Made by a program: the position numbers and the translations under genes. A stretch of DNA of 64,000 bases from positions 20,678 to 84,677 of the forward strand of contig NZ_JAIHLQ010000034.1 of NCBI RefSeq assembly GCF_019733355.1, written 5' to 3'. The number at the start of each line of letters is the position of its first letter. The first letter of the stretch is position 1. Source of the DNA: Pseudomonas baetica (GTDB lineage Bacteria; Pseudomonadota; Gammaproteobacteria; Pseudomonadales; Pseudomonadaceae). This document shows, piece after piece, positions 1 through 7,482 of this stretch. The notes under the pieces are model-generated. The model saw only the letters and a list, made by a program, of their open reading frames with translations. It was not told the origin of the DNA and did not search any database.

Positions 1-1161
1 CAACAGGGCGATATCATCCGGCATCTCCCCTAGCGTGGCCAATCCAAACACTTGCCGCAGGCCATCCAGGCTGCCGCCCGCTGACTTCACCCGCTCAGGC
101 AAAGCCGCTTCTTTTTCTTTGAGCGTAGGTTCTGGCAAAAGGTCCAGAATACCGTCAGACATCAGCGTCAGGCTGAACGTCGGCGGCAGCTCAAGTACGT
201 GATCTTCGTAGGCGGCTTCATTGAAAAGCCCTACCGGCAGACCACGCCCTTCGAGGTAGCGAACACTGTCAGGCGTGTACAACACAGGCAAAGGCAGATG
301 GCCGCCAATGCTATAGGTCAACAAACCGGTCTCCTCGTCGATGACTCCACCGACCATTGTGACGTGTTTACCCAGCTTACAACTGATCAGCCCCCGGTTG
401 ATATGACCAAGAACCTGCGAAGGCTTGAATTCCGGCAACGTGCCGTTGCGCTTGGACTCGAACAGCAAGCGCGTGGTCATGAACTTCAGCAGCACCGTCA
501 CAAACGCTGAAGAGGCGCCATGACCTGATACATCTGCCAAGTAAAACGCGACCCGGCGCTCGTCGACACGGAAATAGTCGACAAAATCACCGGACAGGTA
601 CAGCGACGGGATGATCTGGTGAGCAAACCTGAGCTCGTCAATGCTCCACGGGCTTTCCGGCAGCATGTTCATCTGCACCTGGCGACCGGCGTTCTGGTCT
701 TCCTGGAGCAGACTCAGACTGGCCTCAAGCTCGCGATTGGCCTTTTCCAGCTTCTCGCGGTAGCGCTGATTTTCCAGCAGCAGACGCGCGCGATCCAGGG
801 CCCGGCGCACGGAGTGCTCGAGCACGGCCAGATCTTCGAGAGGCTTGATCAGGTAATCCGCCGCACCGAGGCGCAGGGCCTCGACAGCGTCGTTCATCAC
901 GCCGGCACCGGACACCACGATCACCGGCGTTTGCGGCGATAGCTCGGTGACCTGACGGATAAGTTCGAGACCACCCATCTGCGGCATGCGCAGATCGCAG
1001 ATGACCAGGTCGGGCGTGTCTTGCTCGAATACCTGAAGACCCTGTTGGCCGTTACTGGCCTGCAGGACGCTGAAACCACTGTCTTCCAAATAGGCCGCGA
1101 GACTCGCGCGCACTACTTCGTCATCATCGATTATCAGCAGCGTGGCACTGGTTTTTGGCAT
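1..1161 (-). CDS. rssB: Response regulator with C-terminal PP2C phosphatase (RssB type), 3' end off the window
   Basis: A minus-strand reading frame of 387 codons runs off the left edge; the family is usually about 390-395 aa, so only a few C-terminal residues are missing. Residues 1-125 form a receiver domain with the acidic pair at D12/D13, phospho-acceptor D56 in VICDLRMP, and a lysine in YLIKP. A helical linker follows (about 125-155), then a PPM/PP2C phosphatase domain with GDFVDYF and ADVSGHG metal-binding motifs. In Pseudomonas this type acts with an anti-sigma antagonist in control of RpoS; that role is family knowledge, not visible here. It starts at the ATG at 1161 and is divergent from the PilZ gene. 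Confidence 0.9.
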   Translation of the reverse strand, partial: MPKTSATLLIIDDDEVVRASLAAYLEDSGFSVLQASNGQQGLQVFEQDTPDLVICDLRMPQMGGLELIRQVTELSPQTPVIVVSGAGVMNDAVEALRLGAADYLIKPLEDLAVLEHSVRRALDRARLLLENQRYREKLEKANRELEASLSLLQEDQNAGRQVQMNMLPESPWSIDELRFAHQIIPSLYLSGDFVDYFRVDERRVAFYLADVSGHGASSAFVTVLLKFMTTRLLFESKRNGTLPEFKPSQVLGHINRGLISCKLGKHVTMVGGVIDEETGLLTYSIGGHLPLPVLYTPDSVRYLEGRGLPVGLFNEAAYEDHVLELPPTFSLTLMSDGILDLLPEPTLKEKEAALPERVKSAGGSLDGLRQVFGLATLGEMPDDIALL

Positions 1162-1435
1162 GTGGGCAAACGGCGCCAGAATTAGGTTGGCGTAGCGGGC
1201 GGGGCTACAGCCCTGCACTGACTACTGGATTCGCTTTCTAGCCTCTCTGCTGCACCGCTTTCGAGCGTTTGCTCTGCACACGGTTGCACCAGAGGTGCCC
1301 TTCTAAGGCGCAGACGGTACTCCCATCCGCGGGGTGTTTCAAGCATGTGCCGATGGTCGCTTGACGACTTTACTTGTCAAATCACAGAGAGTTATAAGAA
1401 CAGCTCAAACCGTAACCCAATGGAAGGACGAAGCC

Positions 1436-1735
1436 ATGAGTCAAACCGGTCGGGACTACAGCGAAAAGCGCGATTTTATCCGTATGCGGGTCGATGCCGA
1501 TGTCGTGTTGATTCACGCAGGTGATCAGGTGTCAGCGGTATGCATCGACCTCTCCAGCAGCGGCATGCAGGTAGAGGCGCCGAGGCAATTTGCGGTCGGC
1601 GACCGATTGAGCGTGCGCATCGACTCCGAACATGCCGCGCTCAGCGGGCTTGAAGCCGAGACCGAAGTGGTCTGGGTCCGGGCACAGGATGGCGGTGGCC
1701 AAAAGCTCGGTTTGACTATTCTGCAGATGAAATAA
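1436..1735 (+). CDS. PilZ-domain c-di-GMP-binding protein
   Basis: A 99-aa single-domain PilZ protein. The two c-di-GMP-binding signatures are both present: R-D-F-I-R (RxxxR) near residue 13 and DLSSSG (DxSxxG) near residue 40. I chose the ATG at 1436 because it is preceded by GGAAGGA with 7-nt spacing; the same frame is open back to 1334, but that extension has no ribosome-binding site and no PilZ similarity. It lies between the rssB-type regulator and mlaA, the order I recall for PAO1. It probably acts as a small c-di-GMP receptor; its partner cannot be told from the sequence. Confidence 0.87.
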   Translation: MSQTGRDYSEKRDFIRMRVDADVVLIHAGDQVSAVCIDLSSSGMQVEAPRQFAVGDRLSVRIDSEHAALSGLEAETEVVWVRAQDGGGQKLGLTILQMK

Positions 1736-1740
1736 GCGCA

Positions 1741-1767
1741 AACAAAAAAGGCGGCCCACAGGCCGCC
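1741..1767 (-). terminator. Intrinsic terminator of mlaA (convergent with PilZ gene)
   Basis: A 7-bp GC stem GGCGGCC/GGCCGCC (1750-1756 and 1761-1767) with a 4-nt loop. On the minus strand it is followed by a T-rich run (A-run at 1741-1749 on the plus strand), so it best serves mlaA. Confidence 0.8.
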
Positions 1768-1789
1768 CTCTTCATTTTATCGGTCGAGA

Positions 1790-2479
1790 TTAAAAATCGT
1801 CGACGACCTTACCATCCTTCACCTTGAACTCGCGGTTCTGCAGGTAAGCGTTGCGAATGAAGGTGTACTTGTCGCCGCTGATCAGCTTCTCGCTCGACAG
1901 CAGGCTGGCACGGGTGTCGACGATGTTCAGGCCGAACACTGAATTACGCACCGGCACATCGTTGATGTAAGGGTAAGGACCGGTATAGCCGTCGACGTAT
2001 TTCGCAGGCGCGTCACGCAGTGTGCTTGGACCGAGCAGCGGCAGCATCACGTACGGGCCACTGCCAACCCCCCAGTAGCCGAGCGTCTGGCCAAAATCTT
2101 CGTCGCTGCGGTTCAGCCCCATCTTGGTCCCGACATCGAAGAAGCCGAGCAACCCGAACGTGGTGTTGAAGATCAGGCGCGCAGTATCAACGCCCGCCGC
2201 TGCCGGTTTGCCCTGCAGAATGTTGTTCGCCAGGTTGGTCACGTCACCCACGTTGCGGAACATGTTGTGGATGCCATCTTCCAGAAATTGCGGCGTCACG
2301 AACTCATAGCCCTGCGCCAGAGGCTTCAGCGCGTAAGTATCGACGAAGTCGTTGAACTGGAAAATTGGACGGTTGACGCTTTCCCAAGGGTCTTCTTCCG
2401 TTGCAGCCTGAGTGGCGAACGGAGCCAGCAGCAGGCCGGCATATACACAAAGCTGAGCGAGCGGGTTGCTCCAGCGCAT
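1790..2479 (-). CDS. mlaA: MlaA/VacJ family outer-membrane lipid-asymmetry protein
   Basis: 229 aa with an N-terminal signal peptide (about 1-25, ending FATQAA) followed by the MlaA core: DPWESVNRPIFQFND, the N-x-F/L-G-F-F-D segment around 115 and DFGQTLGYWGVGSGPY around 135. MlaA sits in the outer membrane and removes mislocalised phospholipid from the outer leaflet, passing it to the Mla pathway. The expected lipobox cysteine of E. coli MlaA is absent from the cleavage region; the signal looks like type I, so this protein may not be lipidated. Downstream is a good terminator. Family assignment is firm. Confidence 0.92.
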   Translation of the reverse strand: MRWSNPLAQLCVYAGLLLAPFATQAATEEDPWESVNRPIFQFNDFVDTYALKPLAQGYEFVTPQFLEDGIHNMFRNVGDVTNLANNILQGKPAAAGVDTARLIFNTTFGLLGFFDVGTKMGLNRSDEDFGQTLGYWGVGSGPYVMLPLLGPSTLRDAPAKYVDGYTGPYPYINDVPVRNSVFGLNIVDTRASLLSSEKLISGDKYTFIRNAYLQNREFKVKDGKVVDDF

Positions 2480-2676
2480 AGAAAAACTCCTTGGATTTAT
2501 ACTGGCGCGGGCTTCAAGGCCTAGGCGTTAAGAGCGCTAGTATAAGCGCAAAAGGTCTTTTGGGCAGTCTGCGAATGAAGTGACCTGTAGGACTATTCCT
2601 GCAACGGCTTTAACGCAGCTGTCATCCAACTGTCACCGGCAAGTCCTAGCCTTAACGCTATTTCAGGGACGTTGCC

Positions 2677-3297
2677 ATGTCACATGCTGAAACCTTGCCC
2701 CTCACCGCACCCGGCCTGACCGCCGTGCTGTTCGGCCTCAGCGGATGCCTGGTGGATTTCGGTGCCCGTGCCCGCCGACAAGCGGCCATCCTGCCAGAGC
2801 ACGCCGAGGCCACCCCTGGAGCACTCGATAGCCTGCACCATTTGCAGCGCCAGCAGATTCCATGCGCGTGGCTGGATGAGCTGTCCCCTGCCTTGGCGCA
2901 ATCGCTGTCAGCCGCCTTACCGAACTGGATCAAACCCGCGCAACATTCAGCAACAATCAATCCATGGCCAGCGCCCAACGCCTGCTGGCAAGCGCTCATG
3001 GATTTGAACGTCCACAGTCTGGACGGATGCGTACTGGTCAGCGGCGAGCCACGACTGTTGCAGGCCGGCCTGAATGCCGGGCTATGGACAATCGGCCTCG
3101 CCTCCTGCGGCTCGTTGTGCGGCCTGGCGCCGGGGGAATGGCAAGCCTTGAGCCAAAAAGAACGAGAACAACGGCGCGGCAAAGCGACCGTGCAGTTATT
3201 CGGACTCGGCGTGCATTCAGTCATCGATCATCTGGGTGAGCTCGAAACCTGTCTGGCGGACATCAGCCTGCGCCGCCTCAAAGGCGAAAAGCCCTGA
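2677..3297 (+). CDS. Degenerate phosphonatase-like HAD-superfamily protein
   Basis: 206 aa. The N-terminal segment AVLFGLSGCLVDFG (residues 16-29) lines up with HAD motif I of phosphonoacetaldehyde hydrolases (LDWAGTTVDFG), but the nucleophilic aspartate is replaced by glycine (G20). The central part keeps a HAD-like core (VSGEPRLLQAGLNAGLWTIG, matching the usual GD..DI.AG..AG...G segment) and ends in a helical tail (VIDHLGELETCL). I recall a similar gene near PA2803 in PAO1. A hydrolase function is doubtful; a regulatory or binding role is more likely. It starts at the ATG at 2677 and is followed by the DUF4404 gene on the same strand. Confidence 0.7.
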   Translation: MSHAETLPLTAPGLTAVLFGLSGCLVDFGARARRQAAILPEHAEATPGALDSLHHLQRQQIPCAWLDELSPALAQSLSAALPNWIKPAQHSATINPWPAPNACWQALMDLNVHSLDGCVLVSGEPRLLQAGLNAGLWTIGLASCGSLCGLAPGEWQALSQKEREQRRGKATVQLFGLGVHSVIDHLGELETCLADISLRRLKGEKP

Positions 3298-3405
3298 TCG
3301 GGATCATGCAGGTTAGCCGAGAGTGGATTAATCTAAAGGCCAGCCATAGACCTTTGGCGCGCGGCTGCGGTCTATGCCAGTGCCTCTCGATAAAAGGAAA
3401 CCAAC

Positions 3406-3669
3406 ATGCCCGCCCGCGAACTGCAAGAACAACTCAATACCCTGCGCGAGCAACTGGAGCAGAATCCACCGCTGTCTGAAGATGAGCGCGCTAACCTGCA
3501 CGACCTTATGCAACAGATCGAAGCGGAACTTGAACTCGAAACCAAAACCCAGGATTCCAACATCGCCGACGGCGTGAATCTGGCGGTTGAACGCTTTGAA
3601 CTCGAACACCCCGGGATCGCTGGCACGCTGCGCAACATCGTCAATGCGTTGGGCAGCATGGGGATCTGA
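3406..3669 (+). CDS. DUF4404 family small protein
   Basis: 87 aa, highly acidic, with two amphipathic helices: MPARELQEQLNTLREQLEQN and an E/D-rich second segment, then VNLAVERFELEHPGIAGTLRNIVNALGSMGI. This matches the DUF4404 family of small proteobacterial proteins of unknown function. A ribosome-binding site AAGGAAA precedes the ATG by 6 nt. It has no signal peptide or membrane segment, so it is cytosolic. It follows the HAD-like gene by 108 bp and ends just before a terminator. Confidence 0.8.
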   Translation: MPARELQEQLNTLREQLEQNPPLSEDERANLHDLMQQIEAELELETKTQDSNIADGVNLAVERFELEHPGIAGTLRNIVNALGSMGI

Positions 3670-3681
3670 CGCCCCAAACGC

Positions 3682-3713
3682 AAAAAGCCCTGCCAGCAAT
3701 GGCAGGGCTTTTT
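3682..3713. terminator. Bidirectional intrinsic terminator between DUF4404 gene and queF
   Basis: A perfect 14-bp stem AAAAAGCCCTGCCA/TGGCAGGGCTTTTT closes a GCAA loop, with A- and T-runs at the ends, so it can stop transcription from both convergent genes. Confidence 0.88.
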
Positions 3714-3756
3714 CGTTTTCGCGATTTGAAAGGCAGCCCGCTCTCACACTGGATCT

Positions 3757-4587
3757 TTATTGACGCACCAGCCGATGGTTCGGCAGTTGCACGCTTTCAG
3801 TGCTGCGATACGGGTTGATATCCAGCCCCCCGCGACGCACATACCGCGCAAATACCGTCAATTTCTCCGGTTTCAACAACCGCTGCAGATCGAGGAAGAT
3901 CCGCTCCACGCATTGCTCATGGAAGTCCGAGTGCTGGCGGAAGCTGACGATGTATTCCAGCAGACTGGCATGATCCAGCGCCGAGCCACGGTACTCCACC
4001 ACCACACTGCCCCAGTCTGGCTGACTGGTCACCGGGCAGTTGGATTTGAGCAGATGACTGTGCACGCTCTCTTCGACCATCCGCGATTCATCGCAACGCA
4101 GCAACTCCGGCCGCGGATGCTCGTAGTTGCTGACGCTGATATCCAGATCGTCGATGCACACACCCGGCAGCGCGACGACGCCTTCGGCTTCTACGTCTTT
4201 CAGGCTGCGAACCCGCACGCCCACCGGTTTGCCGGCAGCAGCGGACAGATCTTTGGCCAGCGTTGCTTCAAGCGTGGCCACATCAGCGAACGGCGTCTGG
4301 TTCAGCGAGTTCAGGTACAGCTTGAACGACTTGGACTCGATGATGTTTGGCGAATCTGCCGGGATACTGAACTCGCCGATCGCGACCACAGGCTTGCCCG
4401 ACGGCAGCAGCCACGACAATTCGAAGCAATTCCAGAAATCCACACCTTTATAAGGCAGGGTATCGGCGGTCAGGCCCAGTTCGGCCCATTTCGCGGTGCG
4501 CGGAATCGGGAACAGCAAGGACGGCGTGTAAGTGGCGATATATTCGCTGGATTTGCCCAGTGGCGAGTGTTCGGCTGCGGGATGCAT
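3757..4587 (-). CDS. queF: NADPH-dependent 7-cyano-7-deazaguanine reductase (bimodular QueF)
   Basis: 276 aa, the length of the two-module (YqfB-like, E. coli type) QueF. It reduces preQ0 to preQ1 in queuosine biosynthesis. The catalytic cysteine lies at about residue 184 in SNCPVTSQPDWG, and the N-terminal module carries YKGVDFWNCFELSWLLPSGKP. The characteristic E(S/L)KSFKLYLNS motif for NADPH binding is present as ESKSFKLYLNSLNQT. It starts at the ATG at 4587 and lies downstream of the cupredoxin gene on the same strand with a 61-bp gap, so they may share a transcript. Other queuosine genes are not in this window. Confidence 0.96.
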   Translation of the reverse strand: MHPAAEHSPLGKSSEYIATYTPSLLFPIPRTAKWAELGLTADTLPYKGVDFWNCFELSWLLPSGKPVVAIGEFSIPADSPNIIESKSFKLYLNSLNQTPFADVATLEATLAKDLSAAAGKPVGVRVRSLKDVEAEGVVALPGVCIDDLDISVSNYEHPRPELLRCDESRMVEESVHSHLLKSNCPVTSQPDWGSVVVEYRGSALDHASLLEYIVSFRQHSDFHEQCVERIFLDLQRLLKPEKLTVFARYVRRGGLDINPYRSTESVQLPNHRLVRQ

Positions 4588-4648
4588 GGCGGAAACCTGA
4601 CTGAAGAATCAGCGGATTCTACCAGCCTTTGCTTGCGCCTTTGAGTGC

Positions 4649-5182
4649 TTACTGACTGACAGTCAGTTTGCCGACCATCCCCGCCTGATAATGGCCGGGG
4701 ATATTGCAGGCAAATTCCAGGCGGGTGGCTTTGCTGAAGGTCCAGGTCAACTCAGCGGTTTTGCCCGGTTCGACCAACACACTGTTCGGGTCATCATGCT
4801 TCATGCCATGGCTCATCGCACCGTGATCCATGCCCGCCATGTCGTGGGACATTTCTTTCATGCCGGTAGGCGTCAGCATGCCGCTTTGTTGCATCTGCAA
4901 CATTTCCTGCTGGTGTTTGGCATGCATCGCCGCGTCGCCCAGGTTGAATTCGTGCAGCAACTGGCCTTTATTCACCAGCACAAAGCGAACGGTCTCACCG
5001 GCCTTGACCTGGATCGTCTTCGGGTCGAACGACAGGTCGGCCATCACCACTTCGATGCTGCGCGTGGCTTTGGCGGCAGGCGCGGGTTCGCCGAAGGCAT
5101 AGGTGTGTGCCGACGCGGCCCACACTGGCGAGCTCAACGCCAGCAGACATGCGGCCAAAGCCAGGGGTTTGCGCAAAAACAT
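4649..5182 (-). CDS. Periplasmic cupredoxin with Met/His-rich insert (copper handling)
   Basis: 177 aa with a signal peptide (1-22, SSPVWA|A). The fold is plastocyanin-like: IEVVMADLSFDPKTIQVKAGETVRFVLVNKG and a C-terminal ligand loop FACNIPGHYQAGM. Predicted type-1 copper ligands are H77, C159, H164 and M169. Between the first and later ligands sits an insert of about 45 residues (about 85-131) rich in Met and His, of the kind that binds extra copper. It is divergent from copRS with a CopR-like box between them, so it is probably copper-induced and acts as a periplasmic copper chaperone or sink. Confidence 0.85.
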   Translation of the reverse strand: MFLRKPLALAACLLALSSPVWAASAHTYAFGEPAPAAKATRSIEVVMADLSFDPKTIQVKAGETVRFVLVNKGQLLHEFNLGDAAMHAKHQQEMLQMQQSGMLTPTGMKEMSHDMAGMDHGAMSHGMKHDDPNSVLVEPGKTAELTWTFSKATRLEFACNIPGHYQAGMVGKLTVSQ

Positions 5183-5259
5183 GGTCGTACTCCAACAAGA
5201 TAGGGTTCAGCCTGTGGGAAACTTTAGCCGGCCTGCGCTGGCATCTACCTGACAGGCAG

Positions 5260-5274
5260 ATTACAACTTTGTCA
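5260..5274. promoter_or_regulatory. CopR-like operator between cupredoxin gene and copRS
   Basis: ATTACAACTTTGTCA, read on the other strand TGACAAAGTTGTAAT, is an imperfect palindrome resembling the heavy-metal regulator boxes (TGACA...TGTAAT type) of CopR/CusR/CinR. It lies midway between the divergent start codons at 5182 and 5347. The match is by eye. Confidence 0.6.
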
Positions 5275-5346
5275 GGTTAGCGCTTACCGAGATGTCCCAC
5301 GGTATAAAGCTTTCGTTCCTACACACCGAATCAACCCGAGTCGCCC

Positions 5347-6027
5347 ATGAAACTGTTGATCGTCGAAGACCAAGTAAAAACCGGCCAATACCTGCGCCAG
5401 GGCCTGACCGAGGCAGGGTTCAACACCGAACTGGTGGCCGACGGCAACAGCGGCCAGCAACTGGCCTTGAGCGGCGACTATGCGTTGCTGATCCTCGATG
5501 TCATGCTCCCGGGGCGTAACGGCTGGCAAATCCTGCAAGCGGTGCGCAGTGCGGGTCTCGACACGCCGGTGCTTTTTCTGACGGCCAAAGACGCCGTAGA
5601 AGACAGGGTTCACGGCCTCGAACTGGGGGCCGATGATTACCTGGTCAAGCCTTTCGCCTTTTCCGAGTTGCTGGCGAGAGTGCGCAGCCTGTTACGTCGC
5701 GGCAGCGCCACCGCACAGGAGACCAGCCTGCAACTGGCGGATCTGCGCCTGGACCTGATCCGCCGCCGGGTAGAGCGCAGCGGCCAACGCATTGACCTGA
5801 CTGCCAAGGAATTCGCCCTGTTGGAAATGCTCCTGCGCCGTCAGGGCGAAGTGCTGCCAAAATCGTTGATCGCCTCGCAGGTCTGGGACATGAATTTCGA
5901 CAGCGACACCAATGTCATCGAAGTCGCGATTCGCCGCCTACGCCTCAAGATCGACGACGAGTTCCCCAATAAACTGATCCACACCGTGCGCGGCATGGGC
6001 TACGTGCTTGAAGAGCGCTCAGCCTGA
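5347..6027 (+). CDS. copR: Heavy-metal response regulator CopR (OmpR family)
   Basis: 226 aa. The receiver domain (1-118) has acidic residues E7/D8, phospho-acceptor D51 in LLILDVMLPG, T in FLTAKD and K in YLVKPF. The C-terminal winged helix (about 130-224) has the OmpR-type LTAKEFALLEMLLRR and VIEVAIRRLRLKID segments and ends VRGMGYVLEER. It belongs to the CopR/CusR/IrlR branch that switches on copper resistance genes. Its TGA overlaps the copS start by one base (TGATG), so the two are translationally coupled. The adjacent operator and divergent cupredoxin gene support a copper role. Confidence 0.94.
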   Translation: MKLLIVEDQVKTGQYLRQGLTEAGFNTELVADGNSGQQLALSGDYALLILDVMLPGRNGWQILQAVRSAGLDTPVLFLTAKDAVEDRVHGLELGADDYLVKPFAFSELLARVRSLLRRGSATAQETSLQLADLRLDLIRRRVERSGQRIDLTAKEFALLEMLLRRQGEVLPKSLIASQVWDMNFDSDTNVIEVAIRRLRLKIDDEFPNKLIHTVRGMGYVLEERSA

Positions 6028-7370
6028 TGCGCCGGTTGTCCTTGAGCTCACGTCTGGCCTTGCTGTTTGCTGCTTGTACCGCCGTGGTGTCGCTGTGTGC
6101 CGGGGTGCTGTTCAACCACGCCAGCGAGGCGCATTTCGTCGAACTCGATCAGCAATTGCTGGACGGCAAACTCATCGGCCTGCGCCGCGCCCTGCAAGAT
6201 GTTCAACCCGGCCAACGCGAAGCGCGCCTGGCCGATGAACTGAGCCGCCAAGCCGATCTGTCCCTGCGCATCAATGGCAGTGACGGCCAACGCTGGTACG
6301 ACAGTTCGACACAGATCCCCAAGCAATTACCGTCACACCTCGGGCTGTCGACGATCCGCAATAACGGCACTGACTATCGCGTACTCAACGCCCCGCTCTA
6401 CCCGGACAAAACCGATTCACCGCAACTGACCCTGTTGCTGGACATCACTCATCACCAGCACTTCCTGCAACGCATGCAGCATTTGATCTGGCTGACCGTC
6501 GGACTCTCGGCGCTGGCCACTGCGCTACTGGGCGCCTGGGCCGCGCGCAGCGGCTTGCGCCCACTGCGGTACATGAGTGCGGTGGCCCGTGGGATATCGG
6601 CGCAATCGCTCAATGCCCGACTGCCGGAAGCGCAAATGCCGCCAGAGCTTGCGGAAATGGCCCACAGCTTCAACGCCATGCTCGGACGCCTCGACGACTC
6701 GTTTCAACGGCTCTCGGCGTTTTCCGCCGACATTGCCCATGAACTGCGCACGCCGCTTTCCAACCTGCTGACCCACACCCAGGTCACCCTCACCCGCCCA
6801 CGGCCGATCGATGATTATCGCGAAGCGCTGCACAGCAACCTCGAAGAATTGCAATGGATGGCGCAACTGGTCAACGACATGCTGTATCTGGCCAAGGCTG
6901 ACCACGGCTTGCTGGTGCCCAAGCGTCAACCGCTGGAACTGGCGGAAGAAGCGGATGCATTGTTGGAGTTTTTTGCACCACTGGCAGAAGACGCCGGAGT
7001 GCAATTGAGCCGTGACGGGGATGCGCGAATCGAGGGTGACCGCAGCATGTTGCGCCGGGCGCTGTCGAATCTGCTGGATAACGCGCTGCGGTTTACGCCG
7101 GCCCAAGGCCATGTACGTCTGACCATACTTGATCAGACGAATGTTGTACGCGTGTCCGTCGAGAACAGTGGTGAAGGGGTTTCGGCAGAGCTGTTGCCAC
7201 GCTTATTCGACCGGTTTTATCGGGCGGATCCGGCGCGGCAGGAAGGTAGCAGTGAGCATGCAGGGCTGGGGCTGGCGATTACTCAATCGATTGTCCGGGC
7301 GCATGGTGGGCAGATTCATTGCGAATCGGATCAGGGCTGGACGCGGTTTGTGATTGAGTTGCCGAAGTAG
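6027..7370 (+). CDS. copS: Heavy-metal sensor histidine kinase CopS
   Basis: 447 aa. TM1 at about 10-30 and TM2 at about 150-172 flank a periplasmic sensor loop. A HAMP domain follows, then the dimerisation domain with the H-box FSADIAHELRTPLSNLL and the ATPase domain with N-box LSNLLDNALRF, DRFYRAD (F-box) and GLGLAITQSIVRAHGG (G2). This is the CusS/CopS/IrlS class that senses periplasmic Cu or Ag and phosphorylates CopR. It is co-transcribed with copR. REP sequences follow downstream. Confidence 0.93.
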   Translation: MRRLSLSSRLALLFAACTAVVSLCAGVLFNHASEAHFVELDQQLLDGKLIGLRRALQDVQPGQREARLADELSRQADLSLRINGSDGQRWYDSSTQIPKQLPSHLGLSTIRNNGTDYRVLNAPLYPDKTDSPQLTLLLDITHHQHFLQRMQHLIWLTVGLSALATALLGAWAARSGLRPLRYMSAVARGISAQSLNARLPEAQMPPELAEMAHSFNAMLGRLDDSFQRLSAFSADIAHELRTPLSNLLTHTQVTLTRPRPIDDYREALHSNLEELQWMAQLVNDMLYLAKADHGLLVPKRQPLELAEEADALLEFFAPLAEDAGVQLSRDGDARIEGDRSMLRRALSNLLDNALRFTPAQGHVRLTILDQTNVVRVSVENSGEGVSAELLPRLFDRFYRADPARQEGSSEHAGLGLAITQSIVRAHGGQIHCESDQGWTRFVIELPK

Positions 7371-7390
7371 AGTTGAGGCCGATTGTTACG

Positions 7391-7473
7391 GCCCCTTCGC
7401 GAGCAAGCCCGCGCACACTGGATATGCGTCGTACACAAATCCTCTGTGGGAGCGGGCTTGCGCGCGAAGGCGC
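7391..7473. repeat. REP pair (inverted) between copS and lolE
   Basis: Two head-to-head copies of the Pseudomonas REP core: CCTTCGCGAGCAAGCCCGC at the left and GGGAGCGGGCTTGCGCGCG at the right, separated by about 35 bp. They lie in the gap between the 3' ends of two convergent genes, the usual location for these elements, and could form a transcript-end hairpin. Confidence 0.82.
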
Positions 7474-7482
7474 TATAACAGC

